Shown here in pieces: positions 1 to 5,066 of a stretch of DNA of 5,066 nucleotides. The first letter of the stretch is position 1. Every line of letters starts with the position of its first letter. The notes beneath the pieces were generated by a model. The model saw nothing but the letters and a program-made list of their open reading frames with translations, had not been told where the DNA came from and did no database searches. The DNA is taken from positions 1-5,066 of the forward strand of contig JAGSYM010000263.1 of the NCBI GenBank assembly GCA_018262395.1, given 5' to 3'. The stretch comes from Nitrospirota bacterium. GTDB lineage: Bacteria > Nitrospirota > Thermodesulfovibrionia > Thermodesulfovibrionales > SM23-35. A program made the translations under genes and the position numbers.

Positions 1-300
1 TCCATCTGTCCAAAACTCCACTCCCCACAGTTCCCTCTTCACTGTCGGCTTCCTCTTAAATATCTCCTTCGCTGTTATACTCTGAATATCCTTACAATTT
101 CACCGGGCCCTATCTTCGGATGTGCTAAGCAAAAAAGATATACCTGATCCTTGTCGCATCCCACCCTCTCCATCTCAATGTCATATCGCTATTCTATTCC
201 CACTGCCGTCTCTGTGATTATCTTTATAACTTCATCATCCAATAGCATCTTCCGATATTTCACAGGAAAAACCACGTGATAATGTATTTGTCATAAGCAG
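1..300 (-). pseudogene. tnpA: Decayed IS200/IS605-family transposase (TnpA, Y1/HUH type), partial
   Basis: Read on the minus strand in three pieces, this matches the small single-stranded-DNA transposases of the IS200/IS605 family. The N-terminal piece (about 298-287) reads AYDKYI. After a frameshift near 281-287 it continues YHVVFPVKYRKMLLDDEV. An in-frame TAG follows at 191-189, then DKDQVYLFCLAHPKIGPGEI to a TAA at 77-75. A one-base shift then gives ITAKEIFKRKPTVKRELWG and EFWTDG at the window edge. These blocks follow the family order: the YHxVFxxKYR start, the HUH strand, the IxAxEIFKR helix, then LWGxEFWxDG. The family's catalytic His-hydrophobe-His is Gln-Val-Tyr here (146-138), so the enzyme would be dead even without the frame breaks. 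The part with the catalytic tyrosine lies outside the window. Family assignment is secure; the exact start is not recoverable. Confidence 0.85.
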
Positions 301-327
301 TGATGTCCTCTTTTTCTACAAGGAGTC

Positions 328-348
328 CCCGTGGCAAGAAACCACGGG
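328..348. repeat. Perfect inverted repeat, probable IS200-type left-end hairpin
   Basis: The arms CCCGTGG (328-334) and CCACGGG (342-348) are perfect complements around a 7-base loop. IS200/IS605 elements carry such subterminal hairpins, recognised by TnpA, just outside the transposase start. This one sits about 30 bases upstream of the minus-strand transposase remnant, where the left end is expected. There is no T-run on either side, so a terminator is less likely. The exact IS boundary cannot be fixed because the other end lies outside the window. Confidence 0.55.
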
Positions 349-504
349 AAATTACAAGTTTAATAGAAAAATAAGAGGACAGAGCTTCAGGTCCCCAATT
401 CAACTGTAAAGTTTTCCATAAAAAACTGTCGGTAATTCTTACAAAATTACTTTTCCACTCATTCACCATAAGAAATATCTCATGAAATCATTTGCATATA
501 TGTC
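349..504. other. Non-coding AT-rich spacer, no recognisable content
   Basis: This stretch lies between the IS-end hairpin and the sigma-54 promoter of the PilZ gene. A short open frame crosses it on the minus strand (469-260). Only its last few codons, near 298-287, resemble the transposase. The rest has no family resemblance and no ribosome binding site was seen. The flanking DNA beyond the insertion probably begins here. Confidence 0.5.
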
Positions 505-520
505 GGGCACGCTATTTGCT
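505..520 (+). promoter_or_regulatory. Sigma-54 (RpoN) -24/-12 promoter upstream of the PilZ gene
   Basis: The sequence GGGCACG-CTAT-TTGCT matches the sigma-54 consensus TGGCACG-N4-TTGCW at every defined base except the first. The invariant GG (506-507) and GC (518-519) are exactly 12 bases apart. Transcription would start near 530, giving an untranslated leader of about 80 bases before the ATG at 612. Such promoters need an AAA+ enhancer-binding protein, so the PilZ gene is probably switched on by a specific signal. No activator gene or clear upstream enhancer site was recognised in the window. Confidence 0.7.
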
Positions 521-611
521 ATTTAAATTGCTGGAAAATTACGTTCCTCGGTGCAGGCTTGCAGGAGTAGGACTTCTGAGAAGAAGATTTAGGAATTAAA
601 AGGAATCAAAA

Positions 612-917
612 ATGAAACAGAACAGTAGAAGAGCCGATAAGCGTTACCCATGTAAGTCTCCCATGACTTTTCTGCCCTTTGACGACTTTGGCCAGCCTCC
701 ATGCAAAGATGTAGTCCGAAGCAAAATTATAGATGTAAGTGACAGTGGGATGAGAATTCGCTTACGAGGGCGGACACTTGAGGAGGGGATGGTACTGCTT
801 GTAAATGTGCCGCTATCGTCGGAACCCGTCACAGTACCCTCTCTTGCTCAGGTGAAGTGGATAAGAAAAGATAAACGCGGGACTTACGAGGCAGGAGTAA
901 AATATGTAATCCGATAA
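612..917 (+). CDS. Single-domain PilZ protein, predicted c-di-GMP receptor
   Basis: This 101-residue protein is essentially one PilZ domain, the small beta-barrel that binds cyclic di-GMP. Both ligand motifs are present: R7-x3-R11 (RADKR) near the N terminus and D41-x-S43-x-x-G46 (DVSDSG) on the first barrel strand. The barrel continues through the VLLVNVPL strand (61-68) and QVKWIRKD (80-87) to a closing strand around YEAGVKYV (92-99). With both motifs intact it should bind c-di-GMP. There is no output domain, so it would act through a partner, as stand-alone PilZ proteins do in motility, exopolysaccharide or pilus control. The start is supported by AAGGA at 600-604, seven bases before the ATG. 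It stands alone, downstream of a sigma-54 promoter; which process it controls cannot be told from here. Confidence 0.9.
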   Translation: MKQNSRRADKRYPCKSPMTFLPFDDFGQPPCKDVVRSKIIDVSDSGMRIRLRGRTLEEGMVLLVNVPLSSEPVTVPSLAQVKWIRKDKRGTYEAGVKYVIR

Positions 918-1286
918 GGGAGAGGCACTCATTAACCGACTGATGTTTTATCGATCATCCCTCTGGTGTTGTGCGGTTTTCAAATATCCTCTAAACTTAT
1001 CGATTCCTTCATTTTGGCAGTATGCGCCTTATTTACAGACTAATGCATTAATGGAGAAATATGCATTTTCTCGCCCTCAGAGCAACTGCGTATATCGTGG
1101 GGCATCCTATGGTAGCAAGTCAAACATTATTTAGAATTCGAATTTGCTTTATAGCGACGTACTATCGATAGCTTTTTATTTACAAAGGCTTAGGAGATTT
1201 GGAAAGCTTTATTACGGAATCACTGGCCGTCTTATGCCTTCAAGTCTGGTTTCGACCGCAGCAGTGCATATCCCGAACCTGAGACT
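918..1286. other. Intergenic region between convergent genes, AT-rich, small palindromes only
   Basis: The PilZ gene and the rhodanese gene point toward each other across this stretch. An open frame at 943-1134 has no ribosome binding site and no family resemblance, so it is not called. Visible structure is limited to the palindrome TAATGCATTA (1041-1050), a GAGAAA/TTTCTC inverted repeat (1054-1059 and 1067-1072) with a second ATGCAT in its loop, AATTCGAATT (1135-1144), and CTATCGATAG followed by a short T-rich run (about 1162-1180). None makes a convincing terminator. Confidence 0.5.
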
Positions 1287-1904
1287 CTATTTATCAGCAA
1301 GTCTTTTCAAGTCACGCTGGTAGATGAGCTTTTGACTCATCTCGTAGGTCCAGGGCAGGTTCTCGAGCCGCCATCCACCGACCATCCGTTTGCCGAAGAA
1401 GGGACTGGTCTGGTCCTCGACCAAGTCACCCTCGAACCCGCCGAGTAAATTGTATGTTTTTTCCGGGCTGAACCCGCACTCGACAGCGCTGTTGACTGCC
1501 TTAATGCTTCTGCCCCCGCTTCTGCAGATGATCACAAGGATGTCGGTGGCGGGATTGAAGACCTCCCTGAGGTCGGCGCAATAATTCGCATTCTGGCTCC
1601 TCTTGTACTCATAGAGCCCTTCGCTGATTTTCTTGAGTTCATCCGTATAAAACTCATAAGGGATGTTGTAAGCCCCCTCCGGATGACCCACGTCCTGATA
1701 CTCATATTGGGTCCGCGTATCGATGATAAAGGTATGCTTTGGGTCCTGTTGGAGGAGCTTATAGGCCTCCCTAGGCGTTACGTCCCTGCCCTTATGGTCC
1801 ACTTTCTTCTTGTAGGTCTCTGAAAGGAGCGGCGATGCAGCAATCAACAGGATAAAGGCAACACCGGTAAACATTAGCATTGGCTTATAAAACAAACGAT
1901 TCAT
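1287..1904 (-). CDS. Exported rhodanese-like sulfurtransferase
   Basis: This 205-residue protein has an N-terminal signal sequence (basic R3/K7, hydrophobic core about 9-25) and one rhodanese domain, so it should act in the periplasm or as a membrane-anchored protein. Rhodanese landmarks appear in order: DVTPREAYKLL (41-51), FIIDTRTQYEY (59-69), GHPEGAYNIP (73-82), the active-site loop CRSGGRS with catalytic C127 (127-133), and NLLGGFEGD (152-160). GGWRLENLPW (176-185) matches the usual domain end. It is longer than a typical single domain: about 45 residues, with an extra Cys at 109, separate NIP from the active-site loop, and a further insertion lies near 161-175. The start is fixed by GGAGG at 1915-1911, six bases before the ATG. 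It follows the nosL-like gene by 68 bases on the same strand and is probably cotranscribed. Family members transfer sulfane sulfur; the substrate here is unknown. Confidence 0.88.
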   Translation of the reverse strand: MNRLFYKPMLMFTGVAFILLIAASPLLSETYKKKVDHKGRDVTPREAYKLLQQDPKHTFIIDTRTQYEYQDVGHPEGAYNIPYEFYTDELKKISEGLYEYKRSQNANYCADLREVFNPATDILVIICRSGGRSIKAVNSAVECGFSPEKTYNLLGGFEGDLVEDQTSPFFGKRMVGGWRLENLPWTYEMSQKLIYQRDLKRLADK

Positions 1905-1953
1905 GACAGACCTCCATGCTAGAGATACATTGCTATTTCTCCAAGATCTTCCC

Positions 1954-1972
1954 CATAAGCTCAGTGCTTATG
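1954..1972 (-). repeat. Intercistronic hairpin directly after the nosL-like stop codon
   Basis: CATAAGC (1954-1960) and GCTTATG (1966-1972) form a perfect 7-bp stem with a 5-base loop. The stem begins immediately after the stop codon of the nosL-like gene (1975-1973). No U-run follows on the minus strand, so it is not a standard intrinsic terminator. A role in protecting or processing the mRNA end, or in lowering downstream expression, is possible but only inferred. Confidence 0.5.
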
Positions 1973-2479
1973 TTACTTCATCTTCATTCGTTTTTCTTTT
2001 CGCTTGTCCCTGATCATCTTCGTGTCACTATACATATCTTCATAGGCAGCCTTCATCGCAGTCTCGAAGTCAGCTGGCGTGCCGCCGTTTAATTTGATAA
2101 AATTCTCGGCGTCATCCTTCTTGGCAAAAGCCCATTTTCCTCTCTTTGACATCACTCCGGGCTTGCTGCCGCCGATCACCCATGTCGCGCTTTCCGCATC
2201 TATCAAGTCCTTTGTGGAAAAATCACCGACCTTGATCGCCTTGGGTGTCTTATCGATATTGTTGGCCAGATCAACAGCCGCACAATGGATACTGCAAACC
2301 GCTACAGATGTCCCCTCATCATAATCAATCATCATGCGGGAAAAATCAAACTTCTCCCTGTCCATTCCGCAATACTTGCATTCCTTCTGCAGATGAATGT
2401 CTTCCCTTGTCTGACTGTTTCCCATACCCGGCACTAAAAAAATAACTATAAGCACTGCAGCTAAAAAACAGATCTTCAT
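1973..2479 (-). CDS. nosL: Exported NosL-like metal-binding protein
   Basis: Starting at 2479 this is a 168-residue protein with a signal sequence (residues 1 to about 22) and a NosL-type domain. Likely metal ligands are C34-x2-C37-x-M39 (CKYCGM) and the cluster C62, H65, C66 (CSIHC). The block ending in VIGGSKPGVM (101-110) and the WAFAKKDDAENF segment (116-127) before the GG at 132-133 also fit the family. NosL proteins are copper-binding, usually lipoproteins, and serve assembly of nitrous oxide reductase. No lipobox Cys is seen at the cleavage region here, and no other nos gene is in the window, so a broader copper or thiol role is possible. The C-terminal tail is strongly basic. The start is chosen because AAGGAG (2492-2487) lies seven bases upstream and a signal peptide follows at once. 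The frame is open back to 2629, but that 50-codon extension has no such support. Confidence 0.82.
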   Translation of the reverse strand: MKICFLAAVLIVIFLVPGMGNSQTREDIHLQKECKYCGMDREKFDFSRMMIDYDEGTSVAVCSIHCAAVDLANNIDKTPKAIKVGDFSTKDLIDAESATWVIGGSKPGVMSKRGKWAFAKKDDAENFIKLNGGTPADFETAMKAAYEDMYSDTKMIRDKRKEKRMKMK

Positions 2480-2610
2480 GTCTTTTCTCCTTATGGCACT
2501 CATAAATGTATCAACCCCCTCTAAACCCACTGCTTCTTCCCTGACGGTGGCGGTAGAACAGCCTTTCGTATTTAGCTGACTGGTGAGTTCTGTTGCCCAT
2601 TCTAAAGTTA

Positions 2611-2639
2611 CATCTATCATATAACTCATGCAATGTCAA
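2611..2639 (-). promoter_or_regulatory. Candidate sigma-70 type promoter for the nosL-rhodanese unit
   Basis: On the minus strand a perfect TTGACA (2639-2634) is followed after 17 bases by TAGATG (2616-2611), with a TG one base upstream of that hexamer as in extended -10 promoters. The -35 is ideal and the -10 is poor. Transcription would start near 2604, downstream of the alternative start codons at 2629 and 2620, which favours the ATG at 2479. Confidence 0.4.
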
Positions 2640-2700
2640 TGAATTAGCCATTTACTTAACATCGGTTAATTGTGATGAAGAGGTGGGCCGTCTTGAATTG

Positions 2701-2729
2701 TTGTGTCCGAAGCTATCTTCTAGTATTAT
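2701..2729 (+). promoter_or_regulatory. Candidate sigma-70 type promoter for the kefG-kefC unit
   Basis: TTGTGT (2701-2706) and TATTAT (2724-2729) are separated by exactly 17 bases. The -10 matches TATAAT at five of six positions and the -35 is weak. Transcription from about 2736 would place the upstream start codons at 2672 and 2675 outside the message, which argues against the long N-terminal extension of the kefG-like frame. Confidence 0.35.
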
Positions 2730-2818
2730 ACATTTATGATTTATGCGTGATGGCGGGTCAATTGACGGGACTATCGCGCAATGTGAACCGAACGCATCTT
2801 AATTTTCCTGTTTTAAGA

Positions 2819-3426
2819 GTGAATAATAAGAAAAAATACGAAAACCGGATACTGATACTCTTTGCCCATCCTGCCCTGCAGAAGTCGCGGGTAAACAGGC
2901 AATTAATAAGCCGCGTCAGGCACCTTGAGGGTGTTACGTTCAATGACCTTTATGAAGCCTATCCCGACTTTCACATAAATGTAGGAAAAGAGCAGGCCCT
3001 GTTGCAGGAGAACGATATCATCGTTTTCCAGCACCCTTTGTTCTGGTTCAGCATGCCCGCGCTCCTTAAGGAATGGCAGGACCTTGTACTTCAGCACAAG
3101 TGGGCGTCGCCTTAAGAGGGAAAAAACTGCTCAGCGCTGTATCGACCGGGGGCAGGGAGTCTTTATTTCGAAAGGAGGGCTTTAACAGATTTACCATGAA
3201 GGAATTCTTGGCACCAATCGATCAGTTGGCCTATCTTTGCGGGATGGAGTATCTGCCGCCCTTTGTTGTTCACGGCACTCATACGTTGACTGAGTCTGAA
3301 ATCACCGGCCACGCTGAAGACTATCGTCTGATATTAACGGCCCTAAGAGACAACAGGGTTGATCTGGAGGCGGCCCGTAAATTTCCGAGACTCAATTCAC
3401 GGCTGGATGAAATAATACTGAAGTAA
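2819..3426 (+). pseudogene. kefG: KefG/KefF-like FMN quinone oxidoreductase, frameshifted by an internal deletion
   Basis: Two overlapping frames together make one flavodoxin-fold NAD(P)H:quinone oxidoreductase of the KefF/KefG type, the cytoplasmic activator of Kef antiporters. The first frame carries ILILFAHPALQKSRVNRQL (11-29), NDLYEAYPDFHI (42-53) and the FMN-side block VFQHPLFWFSMPALLKEW (69-86), then ends at a TAA (3113-3115) just past HKWA. The second frame resumes at 3109 with ALRGKKLLSAVSTGG and continues through YLCGMEYLPPFVVHG to LDEIILK. Against remembered E. coli KefF and KefG, about five residues of a Gly-rich loop are missing between these frames; 2 bases stand where 18 are expected, a 16-base loss. 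The start is uncertain: GTG at 2819 lies next to the domain but lacks a clear ribosome binding site; ATG at 2750 and GTG at 2672 are also in frame. The product should be truncated and inactive unless the reading is an assembly error. The kefC-like gene follows after 16 bases. Confidence 0.8.
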
Positions 3427-3442
3427 TACGGAAAGGGCATAT

Positions 3443-5066
3443 ATGCAAGGAGAAGGCTTCTTTTTTCAGGCAGTTGTTTACCTTGCTGCGGCTGTTATCT
3501 CAGTACCGGTTGCCAACCGTCTCGGGCTGGGATCAGTGCTTGGGTATCTCATTGCCGGCTTCATTATAGGGCCCTTCGGCCTCGGACTGATCGGCGAGGA
3601 AGGACAGGATGTTATGCGCTTTGCCGAGTTCGGGGTAATCATGATGCTCTTTCTCATCGGACTGGAGCTTCAGCCTCTTCTGCTCTGGCGATTAAGAGGT
3701 CCTATTCTCGGAATGGGTGGTCTTCAGGTCGGTGTTACTACGGCATTGATAACCCTGCTTGCCATGACCATCGGGCTTCCCTTTCAGAGCGCCCTGGCTG
3801 TTGGAATGATCCTGTCTCTGTCATCAACGGCGATAGTGCTTCAGACGCTGAATGAAAAAGGCCTAATAAAGACCAATGTCGGGCAAAGTTCCTTCTCAGT
3901 ATTATTATTTCAGGATATTGCCGTTATTCCGATGCTTGCACTCCTGCCGCTTCTGGCCTTTAAAACTGCAGGCCCTGAAACAGCCTCCCAGGCAGGGCAT
4001 ACTGCCAACGGTGCTGCATGGATAGAAGGGTTACCGGAATGGGCCCACGCCCTTGTGGTGCTAGGTGTGATCTCGGCGATCACAGCGGCTGGACTCTTCC
4101 TGGTAAGGCCTGTGTTCCGTGCAATCGCAAAAACCCGTTTGAGAGAGATCTTTACCGCAGCAGCCCTGCTTCTGGTGATAGGTATTGCCCTTCTTATGAC
4201 GAAAATCGGACTAAGCCCTGCTCTCGGAACGTTTCTGGCAGGGGTCGTCCTGGCCAACAGCGAGTACCGGCATGAACTGGAAAGTGATATCCAACCGTTC
4301 AAAGGGCTCCTTCTGGGTCTGTTCTTTATTGCTGTCGGAGCTTCCATTGATTTCAATCTTATTTCTTCAAACCCAGGTCTTATCGGAATGCTGATTTTCG
4401 GACTTATGCTCATAAAGTTTCTCATCCTCCTGGCTCTGGGGCGGCTCTTTAAGATGGGTGCTGACCAGACTGCGCTCTTTGCCTTTGCCTTGGCCCAGGG
4501 CGGCGAGTTTGCCTTTGTCCTTTTTTCCTTTGCGGTCCAGAACCAGGTAATGAACAGTGAAGTAGCAAACCCCCTGATCGGGGCTGTTGCCCTTTCGATG
4601 GCACTGACGCCGCTCCTGCTGCTGATCAATGAAAAGCTTATACAGCCAAGGTTAGGCACCCTTGAAACTGAGACAAGGGGGGCAGATGCCATCAATGAGA
4701 GAAACCCTGTCATAATTGTAGGATTCGGCGGCTTCGGCAGTATTATAGGCCGCCTGCTGAGGGCAAACGGCATCGGCATTACAGTCCTTGAGCTTGATTC
4801 TGACAAGGTTGATCTCCTGCGCAAGCTGGGGCTCAAGGTTTTTTACGGCGATGCATCGCGCTATGACCTTCTTCATTCAGCAGGGGCAGACAAGGCAAAG
4901 ATCCTCATCCTTGCGATCGATGATCATGAAAAGATGATCGGGATCATTCATACTGCAAAAAAACATTTCCCCCATCTGATGCTTTTTGCACGGGCGTCCG
5001 ACAGGACAGAGGCATATGAACTGTTAGACGCGGGCGTGAACCATGTGTACAGAGAAAAATTCGATA
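3443..5066 (+). CDS. kefC: KefC/KefB-like glutathione-regulated K+/H+ antiporter, 3' end beyond the window
   Basis: The frame is open for 541 residues to the window edge; E. coli KefC is about 620 residues, so the C-terminal end is missing. An N-terminal CPA2 cation:proton antiporter membrane domain (about 5-400) contains LGYLIAGFIIGPFGL (33-47), LFLIGLELQP (69-78), LSLSSTAIVLQTLNEKG (124-140) and LLFQDIAVIP (154-163) with the conserved Q157-D158. The regulatory loop HELESDIQPFKGLLLGLFFI (277-296) closely resembles the Kef loop that contacts the soluble domain. An RCK/TrkA-N nucleotide-binding domain starts at 421 with GFGGFG (427-432), then FYGDASRYDLL (467-477), AIDDHEKM (491-498) and FARASDR (515-521). 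In E. coli the glycine motif reads GFGRFG, so an Arg is Gly here. The protein should extrude K+ in exchange for H+ when glutathione adducts accumulate. AAAGGG at 3432-3437 lies five bases before the ATG. It shares an operon with the broken kefG-like gene. Confidence 0.92.
   Translation, partial: MQGEGFFFQAVVYLAAAVISVPVANRLGLGSVLGYLIAGFIIGPFGLGLIGEEGQDVMRFAEFGVIMMLFLIGLELQPLLLWRLRGPILGMGGLQVGVTTALITLLAMTIGLPFQSALAVGMILSLSSTAIVLQTLNEKGLIKTNVGQSSFSVLLFQDIAVIPMLALLPLLAFKTAGPETASQAGHTANGAAWIEGLPEWAHALVVLGVISAITAAGLFLVRPVFRAIAKTRLREIFTAAALLLVIGIALLMTKIGLSPALGTFLAGVVLANSEYRHELESDIQPFKGLLLGLFFIAVGASIDFNLISSNPGLIGMLIFGLMLIKFLILLALGRLFKMGADQTALFAFALAQGGEFAFVLFSFAVQNQVMNSEVANPLIGAVALSMALTPLLLLINEKLIQPRLGTLETETRGADAINERNPVIIVGFGGFGSIIGRLLRANGIGITVLELDSDKVDLLRKLGLKVFYGDASRYDLLHSAGADKAKILILAIDDHEKMIGIIHTAKKHFPHLMLFARASDRTEAYELLDAGVNHVYREKFD

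Larger units (their letters stand above)
2480..2818. other. Divergent intergenic region between the nosL-like and kefG-like genes
   Basis: The two units start away from each other here. The region holds a candidate promoter for each direction and a small TTAAC/GTTAA inverted repeat (2656-2660 and 2665-2669, 4-base loop) between them that could be an operator half-site pair. Frames on both strands stay open across parts of it (minus to 2629, plus from 2672), but neither extension has a ribosome binding site or a recognisable protein family. I read it as regulatory rather than coding. Confidence 0.5.

Noticed and set aside
1011..1028. TTGGCA resembling a sigma-54 -24 element
   Set aside because: No GC element lies 12 bases downstream of the GG.
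943..1134. 63-codon open frame on the plus strand after the PilZ gene
   Set aside because: It has no ribosome binding site, its composition looks random and no motif is recognisable.
1162..1180. CTATCGATAG followed by a T-rich run as a terminator of the PilZ gene
   Set aside because: The palindrome leaves only about a 3-bp stem with a 4-base loop, and the site is some 245 bases beyond the stop codon.
2515..2590. Possible riboswitch in the nosL leader (GGGAAG and GCCACC-like elements)
   Set aside because: The order and spacing of elements do not fit a cobalamin or other riboswitch class I know, and only a weak bulged stem is visible.
2480..2629. 50-codon N-terminal extension of the nosL-like gene
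   Set aside because: The ATG at 2479 has an ideal ribosome binding site and starts a signal peptide. The extension would bury that signal, and a candidate promoter starts transcription downstream of its ATG.
3100..3115. Programmed ribosomal frameshift in the kefG-like gene
   Set aside because: No slippery heptamer lies at the junction, and conserved loop residues are missing as well as the frame, which points to a deletion.
3910..4836. Long open frame of 308 codons on the minus strand
   Set aside because: It lies entirely antisense to the kefC-like gene, is rich in Ser, Arg, Pro and Ala as expected of a shadow of a membrane protein gene, and shows no family resemblance.

Overview
The window looks like chromosomal DNA of a Gram-negative, mid-GC bacterium. 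The support is exported proteins with N-terminal signal sequences, a K+/H+ antiporter with a cytoplasmic RCK domain, a PilZ (c-di-GMP) protein and a near-consensus sigma-54 promoter. The style of the NosL and rhodanese proteins recalls Nitrospirota or Desulfobacterota, but that is a low-confidence impression from memory. No RNA gene or CRISPR array was seen.

Layout from left to right. (1) Positions 1-300 (minus strand) hold a decayed IS200/IS605-type transposase, split by two frameshifts and an in-frame stop, with its HUH histidines lost. A strong hairpin at 328-348 probably belongs to the IS left end. (2) Positions 505-917 (plus) hold a solitary PilZ-domain gene preceded by a sigma-54 promoter. 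(3) Positions 918-1286 are AT-rich non-coding DNA with a few small palindromes. (4) Positions 2479-1287 (minus) are a two-gene unit: an exported NosL-like metal-binding protein followed by an exported rhodanese-like protein, with a hairpin right behind the nosL stop. (5) Positions 2480-2818 are a divergent intergenic region with a candidate promoter facing each way. (6) Positions 2819-5066 (plus) are a kefG/kefF-like quinone oxidoreductase gene followed 16 bases later by a kefC/kefB-like antiporter gene that runs off the right edge.

How the genes fit together. In Enterobacteria, KefF and KefG are the soluble FMN partners that activate KefC and KefB, glutathione-gated K+ efflux systems that protect against electrophiles. 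The same partner-plus-antiporter operon is present here, but the partner gene carries an apparent 16-base deletion that removes a conserved glycine-rich loop and shifts the frame. The antiporter is open to the window edge, and the Arg of the E. coli KefC RCK glycine motif is Gly here. The NosL-rhodanese pair suggests a periplasmic thiol, copper or sulfur handling module rather than denitrification, since no nosZ, nosD, nosF or nosY lies in view. I found nothing that amounts to a wholly new system. The most informative items are the sigma-54 promoter in front of pilZ, the broken kefG next to an open kefC, and the nos-less NosL-rhodanese pair.
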